NCBI GenBank assembly: GCA_903642215.1 | Contig: CAHJWG010000010.1 | Span: 1 to 64,000, forward strand | Source: Sphingobacteriaceae bacterium | Lineage (GTDB): Bacteria > Bacteroidota > Bacteroidia > Sphingobacteriales > Sphingobacteriaceae | Reading direction: 5' to 3' | Length of the DNA stretch: 64,000 bases | Shown here: positions 42,469 to 51,421 of the stretch, in pieces | Position numbering within the stretch: position 1 is the first letter of the stretch | How the letters are laid out: every line of letters begins with the position of its first letter | Position numbers and translations under genes: made by a program | The notes under the pieces: model-generated | The model's input: the letters and a program-made list of their open reading frames with translations, nothing else | Told to the model about the DNA's origin: nothing | Database searches by the model: none

Positions 42469-43961
42469 GCAATTAATTTTGCCAAAGTAGCAGGAATCTG
42501 CTTGGCAACTTGCAAGGCTAAAACAGCAGATAAGGTGTTATTTAAAGCAAGTTCATCCCCTGCTTTTCCATGGATGAAAACACCTGTTAAACAAGCATCC
42601 AAAGGCGGATAACCCTGTGCACACAATGAGGTTATAATACCGGTAAGTACATCGCCCATACCGCCCGAAGCCATAGCCGGATTTCCGGTCGGATTAAAAA
42701 ACAACTGTCCGTCCGGTGTTCCGATAATTGTATATTGATTTTTAAGGATGATAAATATTTTCTTTTCAGAAGCCTGTTTTCTCAAAGTAGTTAACCGCTC
42801 CCACCAGGATTGATGATTGCCAAACAAACGGTCAAACTCTTTTACATGCGGCGTTAAAACAGAATTTTCGGGTAATAAAGGCCACCATTGCGGGTTTTCG
42901 GAAAGCATATTTAAAGCATCCGCATCCAGCACAATTGGTTTTTTATAGTTAGACAGAAGTGCTTCCATTAACGCCTGAGAATCTTTTCCTAAACCCGGCC
43001 CGGCACCAACAACCGTAAATTTATCCCATGGAATTTCCGGCATTTTCTTTTCTTCGCGCACAATTGCCATTACTTCCGGGATCAGGGTATTTAAAGCGGT
43101 AAGGCCGGAAGCCGGCATACAAACGGTTGTTAAACCTGTGCCGGTGTAAGTACAAGCGGACGAACATAATAACGCCGCACCCATTGTTTTTTCCTGCCCG
43201 GCAATCAGCAAAGCATGGCCGAATGTGCCTTTGTGCTGAAACTTTTTACGTGGTCGTACTGTTTTTATCACCTCTTTTTCTTCAATCAAATAATAAAAAC
43301 TATCTAAATTTTGAATAAATTTTTCGTCCAAACCAATATCAACCACTAAAAAATCATCCATAAAAGAAGCACTTTCCGGCAACATGAAATTGATTTTTGG
43401 CTGCTGGAAAGTAATTACCAACTCCGTTTTCAGCACAATAGCTTCAAGGCTGATTACACCTTCCGCAAAAAAACCGGTCGGCACATCTACTGCAATAACG
43501 CGTTTATTTAAAAAATTCAGGTGATTAACCAGATCAGCATAAGCACCGCTCAAAGGTTTATTCAAACCACTTCCAAGCAAAGCATCAATCAAAATCTCCG
43601 CGTTTTCTGGCGGAATTTCTCCTGCTTTTAATTCTGTAAAATCAATCGATGCTTCTTTTATACGGTTAAAATTAGTATCAAAATCAGAGGTAAAATGATC
43701 AGAAAAACCGGCAATTTTTATATTGAGATTTTGATAACCAGCCGCTTTAAGCAAACGCGCAATTGCCAAGCCATCACCGCCATTATTCCCCGTTCCGCAG
43801 TAAACCGAAATGGAAATATTTTTATCAGGGAAATGATTGCAAAAATAATTAACGAAAGCCTTGCTGGCACGTTCCATCAAATCAACAGAAGTAATTGGTT
43901 CTGTGCTGATGGTATGTGCATCAGCTTCGTGCATTTGTGCGGAGGTTATCAATTTTAGCAT
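42453..43961 (-). CDS. nnrD: Bifunctional NAD(P)H-hydrate epimerase / ADP-dependent dehydratase
   Basis: A 502-aa fusion of NnrE (residues ~1-215, with VYCGTGNNGGDGLAIARLL) and NnrD (~225-502, with VVGAGPGLGKD and the ATP/ADP motif TGNPAMASGGMGDVLTG), which together repair hydrated NAD(P)H. The fusion is the normal bacterial form. A perfect motif copy (43257) and two one-mismatch copies (43359, 43650) lie inside, one encoding RIKEASID. Confidence 0.93.
   Translation of the reverse strand: MLKLITSAQMHEADAHTISTEPITSVDLMERASKAFVNYFCNHFPDKNISISVYCGTGNNGGDGLAIARLLKAAGYQNLNIKIAGFSDHFTSDFDTNFNRIKEASIDFTELKAGEIPPENAEILIDALLGSGLNKPLSGAYADLVNHLNFLNKRVIAVDVPTGFFAEGVISLEAIVLKTELVITFQQPKINFMLPESASFMDDFLVVDIGLDEKFIQNLDSFYYLIEEKEVIKTVRPRKKFQHKGTFGHALLIAGQEKTMGAALLCSSACTYTGTGLTTVCMPASGLTALNTLIPEVMAIVREEKKMPEIPWDKFTVVGAGPGLGKDSQALMEALLSNYKKPIVLDADALNMLSENPQWWPLLPENSVLTPHVKEFDRLFGNHQSWWERLTTLRKQASEKKIFIILKNQYTIIGTPDGQLFFNPTGNPAMASGGMGDVLTGIITSLCAQGYPPLDACLTGVFIHGKAGDELALNNTLSAVLALQVAKQIPATLAKLIANKKG
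43257..43269 (+). repeat. Dispersed motif copy in nnr (TACTGTTTTTATC)
   Basis: Perfect GT-subtype core at the junction of the epimerase and dehydratase domains (VIKTVRPR). Confidence 0.7.
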
Positions 43962-44002
43962 AAAAAGCTAACAACTGATTTTGCAGCAATGTTTAATAAA
44001 AC

Positions 44003-44040
44003 ACCGATGCTTCTTTTATGGTGATAAAAGAAGCATCGGT
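44003..44040. repeat. Head-to-head pair of dispersed motifs, 17-bp perfect stem
   Basis: ACCGATGCTTCTTTTAT (44003-44019) and its exact complement (44024-44040) surround a 4-base loop; an A-run follows. One core is perfect (minus strand, 44023-44035), the other has one mismatch. It lies 25 bases after the uvrA stop, in terminator position. Confidence 0.85.
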
Positions 44041-44064
44041 AAAAATTTGATTGGTTACTGATAA

Positions 44065-46917
44065 TTATTTAACAACCAGGTTCATCTCCTTCTGCAAAAA
44101 CTTTCCGGTAAAACTTTCTTTCACTTTACACAAACCTTCAGGCGTGCCCGAAAATAAAATTTTCCCTCCGCCGGAACCGCCTTCCGGGCCAAGATCAATT
44201 ACATAGTCTGCTACTTTTATCACATCTAAATTATGTTCGATCACCAAAACCGTATTGCCTTTATCAACCAATAAATTTAAAACGCCCAATAAAACGTTGA
44301 TATCTTCAAAATGCAAACCGGTTGTCGGTTCATCTAAAATATAAAAAGTGTTTCCGGTATCTTTTTTAGAAAGTTCTGTCGCTAATTTTACACGTTGCGC
44401 TTCTCCGCCGGAAAGCGTGGTCGATGATTGACCCAGCGTGATGTAACCCAAACCAACATCCTGCAACGTTTTGATTTTACGGTAGATTGAAGGAATCGGT
44501 TCAAAAAAAGCACAGGCATCTTCAATGCTCATATCCAAAACATCGCTGATGGATTTGCCGCGGTAACGCACTTCTAAAGTTTCGCGATTGTATCTCCGGC
44601 CGCCGCATTCTTCGCACGGAACCTGCACATCCGGCAAAAAGTTCATCTCAATTAATTTCACGCCTGCGCCCTGACAAGTTTCGCAGCGGCCACCTTTTAC
44701 GTTGAAGGAAAAACGGCCGGGCTTATAACCGCGAATCCGTGCTTCGGGCAAGCCTACAAAAAGTGTTCTGATGTCTGAAAAAACGCTGGTATAAGTTGCC
44801 GGATTAGAGCGTGGCGTACGTCCAATCGGCGTTTGATCAATTTCGATAACTTTATCAATATGTTCTAAACCTTCAATTTTACCGTAAGTCAGCGGTTGCT
44901 TTTTCGCCCGGAAAAAATGATGATTTAAAACCGGATACAACGTTTCTGTAATTAAACTGGATTTTCCGCTGCCGGAAACACCTGTTACGCCAATCAGTTT
45001 TCCCAGCGGAAAATCGACATTTACATTTTTGAGGTTATGGCCCGATGCTTTTTTTATCGATAAAAATTTGCCGTTTCCTACTCTCCTTTTTTCCGGAATC
45101 GTAATTTCCTTACTTCCGTTTAAATAAGAAGTGGTAAGCGTTTGCTGGTGCATTAATTGCTGCGGCGTGCCTTGCGCAACAACAAAACCGCCGTGTACAC
45201 CAGCCGCCGGCCCCATATCTATCACATAATCTGCTTCCAGAATCATATCTTTATCATGCTCCACAACTAAAACTGTGTTGCCCAAATCACGCAGGTTTTT
45301 CAAAGCATGGATTAGCCGGTCGTTATCGCGCTGATGCAAACCGATGCTTGGCTCATCCAGAATGTACATTACGTTCATCAGCTGCGAACCAATTTGCGTG
45401 GCTAAACGAATGCGTTGCGCTTCTCCGCCCGAAAGCGTTCTGGCTGTACGGTCTAACGTTAAATAACTTAAACCAACATCCAGCAAAAAGCCGATGCGGG
45501 TGCGGATTTCCTTCAAAATCTCTTTGGAAATGATGTTCTGACGTTCATTAATCCGCGTTTCCAAACCCTCAAACCAGGAATTGAGCGTAACAATATCCAT
45601 GCTGGACAGCTCGAAAATATTTTTACCATCAACTTTAAAATTGAGTGATTCCTTTTTGAGGCGCGCACCGTTACATTCCGGGCAAACTTTTACTACGCGG
45701 TAATTATCCAGGTCGCCGCTGTCATCATCGGTTTTACGCTCCTGCTGCTCTTCCAGCATTTTAATAATGCCGTCAAAACTGATCTGGTAATTCTGAACGT
45801 TATATTTATTGTACTCAACCGGAACGGTGATTAAATCCGGCGCGCCTTCTAAAATCATTTTTAAGTTTTCCGGGGAAAGCTTTTCAATTGGTGTAGAAAG
45901 AGAAAACTCATACTTTTTAGCCAATGCTTTCAAAACCTGAAACATCCAGGTTTCCCGGTATTCGCCAAGCGGAGCCAAACCGCCGTTTAAAATACTTAGC
46001 TTCCTGTCCGGAATAACAGAATCTTCTTCTACTTCGGAAATATAACCCAAACCATCGCAACGCGGACAGGCACCGTAAGGCGAGTTGAACGAGAACGTAT
46101 TTGGCTGTGGTTCATCATAAGAAATCCCGGAAACAGGATCCATCAAAAATTTACTGAAATAAGAAACCTGATTTTGCTGATCGGCAACGCGGATAATTCC
46201 CTTAGCTACTTTTAAAGCCGTTTGGATAGAAGTTTGTAACCGCTTTTCATCTTTTTCGTTGATCACTAACCGGTCTACTACAATGTCGATATCATGGATT
46301 TTGTAACGATCAACCTGCATTTTAGGTTCAACATCCTGTATGGCACCGTCCACCCAAACTTTTAAATATCCCTGTTTGCGGATTTGCTCAAACAACTCGC
46401 GGTAATGGCCTTTCCGGCCTTTAATTACAGGAGCTAAAATATTAATCGGCTGGCCTTTAAATTTTTCAAGAATAGTGCGAAATATTTGATCTTCCGAAAA
46501 GCGTTCCATTTTCTCGCCGGTTACGTACGAATACGCATCGCCGGTACGCGCAAAAAGCAGCCGCATAAAATCGTAAATCTCGGTTATGGTACCAACGGTA
46601 GATCTTGGGTTTTTGCTGGTCGTTTTTTGTTCGATGGCGATAACCGGACTCAAACCGGAAACTTTATCTACATCCGGCCGCTCCATTCCGCCCATAAACT
46701 GGCGCGAATAAGCAGAAAAAGTTTCCATGTAACGGCGTTGTCCTTCCGCATAAATCGTATCAAAAGCCAGGGAAGATTTGCCGCTGCCGCTTAAGCCGGT
46801 TATTACAACCAGCTGGTTACGCGGAAACGAAATATCAATATTTTTTAAATTATGGACCCGGGCACCATAAACTTCAACCTCACTCTGCTCGCCCAGATCA
46901 ACCGTTTTTTCAGTCAT
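44065..46917 (-). CDS. uvrA: Excinuclease ABC subunit UvrA
   Basis: A 950-aa damage-recognition ATPase of nucleotide excision repair. Two ABC modules have Walker A GLSGSGKSS and GVSGSGKSS and signatures TLSGGEAQRIRLA and TLSGGEAQRVKLA. Zinc-binding cysteine clusters lie at CPRCDGLG/CPECNGA and in the second module at GRCETCQGAG/CEECGGRRY. Complete. A TATTTTTG element on the minus strand (46974-46981) is a plausible promoter. A one-mismatch motif copy (45046-45058) is translated as SIKKASG. Confidence 0.96.
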   Translation of the reverse strand: MTEKTVDLGEQSEVEVYGARVHNLKNIDISFPRNQLVVITGLSGSGKSSLAFDTIYAEGQRRYMETFSAYSRQFMGGMERPDVDKVSGLSPVIAIEQKTTSKNPRSTVGTITEIYDFMRLLFARTGDAYSYVTGEKMERFSEDQIFRTILEKFKGQPINILAPVIKGRKGHYRELFEQIRKQGYLKVWVDGAIQDVEPKMQVDRYKIHDIDIVVDRLVINEKDEKRLQTSIQTALKVAKGIIRVADQQNQVSYFSKFLMDPVSGISYDEPQPNTFSFNSPYGACPRCDGLGYISEVEEDSVIPDRKLSILNGGLAPLGEYRETWMFQVLKALAKKYEFSLSTPIEKLSPENLKMILEGAPDLITVPVEYNKYNVQNYQISFDGIIKMLEEQQERKTDDDSGDLDNYRVVKVCPECNGARLKKESLNFKVDGKNIFELSSMDIVTLNSWFEGLETRINERQNIISKEILKEIRTRIGFLLDVGLSYLTLDRTARTLSGGEAQRIRLATQIGSQLMNVMYILDEPSIGLHQRDNDRLIHALKNLRDLGNTVLVVEHDKDMILEADYVIDMGPAAGVHGGFVVAQGTPQQLMHQQTLTTSYLNGSKEITIPEKRRVGNGKFLSIKKASGHNLKNVNVDFPLGKLIGVTGVSGSGKSSLITETLYPVLNHHFFRAKKQPLTYGKIEGLEHIDKVIEIDQTPIGRTPRSNPATYTSVFSDIRTLFVGLPEARIRGYKPGRFSFNVKGGRCETCQGAGVKLIEMNFLPDVQVPCEECGGRRYNRETLEVRYRGKSISDVLDMSIEDACAFFEPIPSIYRKIKTLQDVGLGYITLGQSSTTLSGGEAQRVKLATELSKKDTGNTFYILDEPTTGLHFEDINVLLGVLNLLVDKGNTVLVIEHNLDVIKVADYVIDLGPEGGSGGGKILFSGTPEGLCKVKESFTGKFLQKEMNLVVK

Positions 46918-46973
46918 ACAATATCAGAAAGTAAATTTTTACCAATCGCAGTAAACTGCTTTGTTTATTGCTA

Positions 46974-46981
46974 CAAAAATA
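46974..46981 (-). promoter_or_regulatory. uvrA -7 element (TATTTTTG)
   Basis: TAnnTTTG on the minus strand, 57 bases before the uvrA ATG; no LexA-like box was noticed. Confidence 0.45.
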
Positions 46982-46984
46982 AGC

Positions 46985-47020
46985 AAAAAAGGCCATCCCG
47001 GTAGCGGGACAGCCTTTTGT
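46985..47020 (-). terminator. Terminator of the lytic transglycosylase gene
   Basis: AAAAGGC and GCCTTTT enclose TCCCG/CGGGA with a CA/CA internal loop and a GTAG loop; A-runs give the T-tract on the minus strand. Confidence 0.85.
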
Positions 47021-47042
47021 TTGTGCTCCATAATTGTGATGT

Positions 47043-47795
47043 TTAATTTAACGAAAGGTAATTAGCTTCGTTATAAGAATACCCAAAATCTCCGGGCCGG
47101 GTAATAATCTCTTTCACGGCAACCAGGTCGTAAATATAGTTGCCGGTTTCGTGGTTTAGATGCATCCTAAAATAACTGTGTTTTTTTTGCAGCCTCATTT
47201 GATGCGCAAGCTTCATAGAACCGTTGTTGTAAGCAGCTGCAACCAGTGTCCAATTGTGGAATTCGCCATACAACTCGCGTAAATAACAGCAAGCTGCAAC
47301 GGTAGATTTTTTTAGGTTGAGGCGTTCGTCATTTCTCCGGCCAACTTTTAAACCATAAGTACGCGCCGTACATGGCATAAACTGCCATAAACCCCTTGCG
47401 CCTTTTGGCGAAATGCCTGCTTCAAGATTAGATTCTACAATCGGGATGTACTTAAAATCATCCGGGATACCATAAGCTTTAAGGATCGGCTCAATTACTT
47501 TAAATAATATTGCTGCACGGTGGTGCAGCAAATTTGTTTGTAGCTTTTTAAAGCTGTGCTGTGTTAAAGAATACTTCAACTTAACTGCTACTTTTTGATC
47601 ATGAACCGGAAGTGGTTCATTGGCAAAATTGAGCTTGGCGGGGCTGTCGCAGGTATCAGGCACAACTACATCGTTGCCCTCTTTTAACTGCGTTTTTACT
47701 ACTGTTTTTTTTAGAGTTACACCGTAGATAAGCAACTTCGACAACACAAACAGCACCAGGATTACGGAGCACGTAATTAAGTGTTTTTTGTACAT
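47043..47795 (-). CDS. Lytic transglycosylase (SLT family)
   Basis: A 250-aa peptidoglycan-cleaving enzyme with an N-terminal signal anchor (LITCSVILVLFVLSKLLIYGVTL). The catalytic Glu is in YIPIVESNLEAGISPKGARGLWQFMP, and VAAAYNNG is the third conserved motif of the Slt70/MltD type. It lacks LysM repeats, so it is shorter than MltD. It has a well-formed promoter and its own terminator. Confidence 0.88.
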   Translation of the reverse strand: MYKKHLITCSVILVLFVLSKLLIYGVTLKKTVVKTQLKEGNDVVVPDTCDSPAKLNFANEPLPVHDQKVAVKLKYSLTQHSFKKLQTNLLHHRAAILFKVIEPILKAYGIPDDFKYIPIVESNLEAGISPKGARGLWQFMPCTARTYGLKVGRRNDERLNLKKSTVAACCYLRELYGEFHNWTLVAAAYNNGSMKLAHQMRLQKKHSYFRMHLNHETGNYIYDLVAVKEIITRPGDFGYSYNEANYLSLN

Positions 47796-47836
47796 TAGTC
47801 TTTTGGTTTTATTATATATTTAATGATTAACGCCGG

Positions 47837-47867
47837 CAAAGGTAAATATATAAATCAGAATATCAAA
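47837..47867 (-). promoter_or_regulatory. Promoter of the lytic transglycosylase gene
   Basis: On the minus strand TTTG (47864-47867), 19-base spacer, TACCTTTG (47837-47844): consensus Bacteroidetes promoter. Confidence 0.7.
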
Positions 47868-47958
47868 TAGTTACAAAAACGCCTCCAAAATATGCCTTAA
47901 AACACGCATGAAAATATATTTTTTCGGAATGATAAATACTTGTTTTAAAAGGGATTAA

Positions 47959-47990
47959 TTTGCGGGAAATAGCAGAAAAAGCTACCTTTA
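47959..47990 (+). promoter_or_regulatory. Possible rluB promoter
   Basis: TTTG (47959-47962), 20-base spacer, TACCTTTA (47983-47990), one base off the -7 consensus, 32 bases before the ATG. Confidence 0.4.
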
Positions 47991-48022
47991 CAGCCCGCCA
48001 AAAAAGCGGTTAATTTTTAAAA

Positions 48023-49399
48023 ATGGCTTACAAAAAACAAGGGAACAGTCGTGATGACAAGTCCGCTGATGCTACCCGGAAATATGGCAAACCTGCCTCT
48101 GGAAGAAGATCAACTTCATCTCCCAAAAATGAAAATACGGGCGAAGAAGGTAGCTTCAGAAAAAAACCTTCTGCTTTTGGTGCACCAAAAAAATCTTTTG
48201 GCCCGGCGAGAGGGAATTCCGCAGAAAAAAGATTTAGCGGCCCTTCTACAGAAAACAATCGTTTTAAAAGCAGGGATAACAGTAATGCTTCTTTTACCGG
48301 CAAAAAATCGGAAGATGCAAAACCTTTCCGCAAACCTGCAGCAGACCGTCCGTTTGAAAGCGCAAAACCTTTTCGCAAAGCAAGCACAACCGGCAAGCCG
48401 TTTAATAAAGAAGGCGGCTTCGCTCCAAAACGTTCATCCGATGCCAGTCGCGACAAGCCTTTTAGCAGCGGTAAACCTTTTAAAAGCAGAAGTAATGATG
48501 ATTTTAAAGATTTTCGTTCTGAAAAACCATCTTTTAAAAGCAGTAATTCTGAAGGAAGGCCTTACGAAAAAGATTTTAGTGCAAAACCAAAACGTACCCG
48601 CACTGAAGAAACCACAGGTGATGCACCGCGAAAACCGGTTATGCGTTCCCGTAATAAATCGGAAGGTAAAATTAAAGACGATGGTTTAATCCGCTTAAAC
48701 CGATATATTGCCAATGCCGGGATTTGTTCGCGCCGCAAAGCGGATGAGCTGATTGCAGCCGGCGTGGTTTCTGTAAACGGCGAAGTAGTTGCTGAACTGG
48801 GCGCAAAAATTGACCCGATAAAAGATGTAATCCGTTATAACGGCGAGACGTTAAAGCGCGAAAAAATGGTTTACGTACTGCTGAACAAACCGAAAGACTA
48901 CATTACCACAACGGATGACCCGCAGGAACGCCGTACCGTTATGCAATTAGTAGAAAAAGCGAGCCGCGAACGCATTTATCCGGTTGGCCGTTTAGACCGC
49001 AATACAACCGGGCTTTTATTGATGACCAACGACGGAGATTTAGCCGATAAATTGTCGCATCCGCGAAGTAACGTTACCAAAATATATAATATCGAACTTG
49101 ATAAAAGCTTAACCCAGGGAGATTTAAATAAAATTGCTTTCGGTTTAGAACTGGAAGACGGTTTGATAAAACCTGATACCGTTACTTATGTGCAGGGTGG
49201 AACCAAGCGCGAAGTTGGCATCCAAATCCACAGCGGAAAAAACCGTATCGTGCGCCGGATTTTTGAACATTTAGGTTACGAAGTAGTAAAACTGGATCGT
49301 GTGATTTATGCCAACCTCACCAAAAAAGATTTGACCCGCGGCCGCTGGCGCTACCTGGAAGAAAAGGAAATTATCCAGCTAAAACATCTCATTAAATAA
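48023..49399 (+). CDS. 23S rRNA pseudouridine synthase (RluB/RsuA family) with long basic N-terminal extension
   Basis: A 458-aa protein. Residues ~220-458 form a complete RsuA/RluB enzyme: S4 domain (IRLNRYIANAGICSRRKADELI), catalytic Asp in GRLDRNTTGLLL, and KNRIVRRIFEHLGYEV. The first ~215 residues are low-complexity, rich in Lys, Ser, Arg and Phe, with recurring KPFRK/KPF words, probably disordered and RNA-binding. A perfect motif copy (48286-48298) is translated in this region as NASFTGKK. Confidence 0.9.
   Translation: MAYKKQGNSRDDKSADATRKYGKPASGRRSTSSPKNENTGEEGSFRKKPSAFGAPKKSFGPARGNSAEKRFSGPSTENNRFKSRDNSNASFTGKKSEDAKPFRKPAADRPFESAKPFRKASTTGKPFNKEGGFAPKRSSDASRDKPFSSGKPFKSRSNDDFKDFRSEKPSFKSSNSEGRPYEKDFSAKPKRTRTEETTGDAPRKPVMRSRNKSEGKIKDDGLIRLNRYIANAGICSRRKADELIAAGVVSVNGEVVAELGAKIDPIKDVIRYNGETLKREKMVYVLLNKPKDYITTTDDPQERRTVMQLVEKASRERIYPVGRLDRNTTGLLLMTNDGDLADKLSHPRSNVTKIYNIELDKSLTQGDLNKIAFGLELEDGLIKPDTVTYVQGGTKREVGIQIHSGKNRIVRRIFEHLGYEVVKLDRVIYANLTKKDLTRGRWRYLEEKEIIQLKHLIK
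48286..48298 (+). repeat. Dispersed motif copy in the rluB extension (TGCTTCTTTTACC)
   Basis: Perfect core followed by GGC and AAAAAATC, in the low-complexity part of the gene. Confidence 0.75.
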
Positions 49400-49408
49400 A
49401 AACAAACC

Positions 49409-49442
49409 AGCCGCTTTTGCCTCAGCCAAAGCGGCTTTTTTT
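49409..49442 (+). terminator. rluB terminator
   Basis: AGCCGCTTT (49409-49417) pairs with AAAGCGGCT (49428-49436), followed by a T-tract. Confidence 0.9.
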
Positions 49443-49445
49443 GTG

Positions 49446-49453
49446 TACGTTTG
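49446..49453 (+). promoter_or_regulatory. -7 element (TACGTTTG) of the lactonase gene
   Basis: TAnnTTTG directly after the rluB terminator and 26 bases before the ATG at 49480. Confidence 0.6.
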
Positions 49454-49479
49454 GCTATAAAATCAATTATTTCTTCGTA

Positions 49480-50631
49480 ATGAACATCAAAAAAACAACT
49501 TCAATATTGATACTTTGCCTGCTAACGCCCTGGGTTTTAATGGCACAAAAGAAGCATGGCCCGGCCAAATATCATTTACTGATCGGTACTTATACCAACG
49601 GAACGAGCAAAGGTATTTACGTTTATAAATTTGATCCTTCCAACGGAAAAACTACTTACGAACAAGTTGCCGCCGGTGTAAAAGATCCTGCTTATCTGGC
49701 TGTTTCTACGGATAAACGCTTCGTTTACGCGGTAAATGAAAGCCATAATCCGGCGGGCGACAGTGTGAGTGCGTTTAAGTTTGATGACCGGAGCGGGAAG
49801 CTGACTTACATTAATAAATTACCGAGTTACGGAAACGATCCGTGTTATGTGAGCGTGGATAAAAAGAACAAAACCCTTTTTGTAGCCAATTATTCCAGCG
49901 GAAGTTTATCCGTTTATCCTTTAAAAGCAAACGGAAGTATCGGCGATACGCTGCAAACCATCCGGCACACCGGAGGAAGCGTTGATGCAACCAGGCAAAA
50001 ATCGCCGCATGTTCATGCTGTAATTTTATCTCCGGATGAAAAATATTTAATAGCTGATGATTTGGGTACGGATAAAGTTTACGAATACGATTATCAGCCC
50101 AACGCTAAAATACCTTTAAAACCAGCTGCACAACCAACTGTTGCCGTTGACCCGGCAAGCGGGCCAAGGCATTTGGTGTTTACAAAAAATGCCAAACATG
50201 CTTATCTGGCGCAGGAAATAAGCGCAAAAATCAGGGCTTTTAATTATGCCGACGGAAAGCTTACTTCGATACAAAACATCGACATGGAAACACCGGAATT
50301 TAAAGGTGTAAACGGAGCAGCAGATATCCATTTATCGCCGGATGAAAACTTTTTATACGCTTCTAACCGCGGCGAAGCAAATGATTTAGTGGTTTATAAG
50401 ATCAACAAAACAACCGGGAAACTTACTTTTGTGCAAAGGCAATCTACATTCGGCAATGCGCCGCGGAATTTTGCAATCGACCCGACCGGGAATTTTTTGC
50501 TGGTTGCCAACCAAAACACAGATGATATATACACTTTTAAAATCAACAAAACTACCGGCAAATTAACCTTTACCGGCACGAAATTAGAACTGAGCCATCC
50601 GGTTTGTTTAAAGTTTGTTTTAGCGAAATAA
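49480..50631 (+). CDS. Lactonase family protein (6-phosphogluconolactonase type, beta-propeller), secreted
   Basis: A 383-aa protein with a signal peptide (TTSILILCLLTPWVLMAQ) and a seven-bladed propeller with repeated blade motifs (GTYTNGTSKGIYVYKFD at the start; KINKTTGKLTF twice near the end). The family is related to YbhE-type Pgl. Being secreted, it is unlikely to serve the pentose phosphate pathway; its substrate is unknown. The open frame reaches 49417, but those codons cover the rluB terminator and promoter, so ATG 49480 is used. Confidence 0.85.
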   Translation: MNIKKTTSILILCLLTPWVLMAQKKHGPAKYHLLIGTYTNGTSKGIYVYKFDPSNGKTTYEQVAAGVKDPAYLAVSTDKRFVYAVNESHNPAGDSVSAFKFDDRSGKLTYINKLPSYGNDPCYVSVDKKNKTLFVANYSSGSLSVYPLKANGSIGDTLQTIRHTGGSVDATRQKSPHVHAVILSPDEKYLIADDLGTDKVYEYDYQPNAKIPLKPAAQPTVAVDPASGPRHLVFTKNAKHAYLAQEISAKIRAFNYADGKLTSIQNIDMETPEFKGVNGAADIHLSPDENFLYASNRGEANDLVVYKINKTTGKLTFVQRQSTFGNAPRNFAIDPTGNFLLVANQNTDDIYTFKINKTTGKLTFTGTKLELSHPVCLKFVLAK

Positions 50632-50647
50632 GCACCGGTTTTTACCT

Positions 50648-50660
50648 GATAAAAGAAGTA
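50648..50660 (-). repeat. Dispersed motif copy
   Basis: GATAAAAGAAGTA on the plus strand, perfect, 16 bases after the lactonase stop. Confidence 0.75.
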
Positions 50661-50773
50661 TCTGGAAATAAAATCCAGAAAGTTTTGGGGAAAATAATCC
50701 ACAGACCTTTCCGGATTTCTTTGTTTTGGGAGGAAGTTATACGTAAAACCCAAATGGCTTGATTATGGATTAG

Positions 50774-51391
50774 ATGCTGGAAACTAAAACCGCATTGAAA
50801 ACAGCATACAACCAGCTATCGCCAACAGAAACTAAACCGGATGCCGGTTTGTGGCAACTGGATCTTTACACCGGCCGATTATCCTGGTCAAACGAACTTT
50901 GCAATTTATTAAACATCAGCAAACCTTACACGCCAACGCTGGAGCAACTGATCCGGTATTATCAGCCCGAACAAAATTTACGTACCGCTTTTAACCGCGC
51001 CATCCATCAGGGGATTCCTTTTGATCTGGAACTTCCGGCACTTACTGCCCACAACAAAATCATCCCGGTTTACACTACAGGCAGCCCGGTTTACGATGAT
51101 TACGGGAAATGTATCGCCATAAAAGGCACGCTGCAAACGGCTGAACAGGAAACCGGGAATACTTTTTTTACCACCGAAAATTTGGACGAGCAGGTTTATA
51201 AATTAGAAAACTTTGCGCGTATCGTGTCGCACAACCTGCGTTCGCACACCAGCAATCTGCAAATGGTACTGGCTTCCATCGATCAAAAAACTTCTTCCAA
51301 AGAGATAAAAAACATGCTCGGCAGCATCAAAACCATCAGCAGCAACCTCAACCAAACGGTTGGTTACTTAAATACGCTGGTTAAAATTTAA
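50774..51391 (+). CDS. PAS protein with a histidine-kinase dimerisation helix but no ATPase domain
   Basis: A 205-aa protein. A PAS domain (residues ~20-125; GLWQLDLYTGRLSWSNEL) is followed by a DHp-like helix with an H-box, FARIVSHNLRSHTSN, and then a second helix ending at LNTLVKI and the stop. No HATPase domain follows in any frame, so it cannot phosphorylate itself. A receiver-only regulator follows 30 bases later. It may act as a phosphotransfer or signalling partner for that receiver, or be a decayed kinase. Confidence 0.75.
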   Translation: MLETKTALKTAYNQLSPTETKPDAGLWQLDLYTGRLSWSNELCNLLNISKPYTPTLEQLIRYYQPEQNLRTAFNRAIHQGIPFDLELPALTAHNKIIPVYTTGSPVYDDYGKCIAIKGTLQTAEQETGNTFFTTENLDEQVYKLENFARIVSHNLRSHTSNLQMVLASIDQKTSSKEIKNMLGSIKTISSNLNQTVGYLNTLVKI

Positions 51392-51394
51392 TCG

Positions 51395-51407
51395 TACTTC
51401 TTTTATC
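51395..51407 (+). repeat. Dispersed motif copy (TACTTCTTTTATC) between the PAS and receiver genes
   Basis: Perfect core, 3 bases after the PAS-protein stop, followed by ACA and CAAAAATT. Confidence 0.8.
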
Positions 51408-51421
51408 ACACAAAAATTAAA

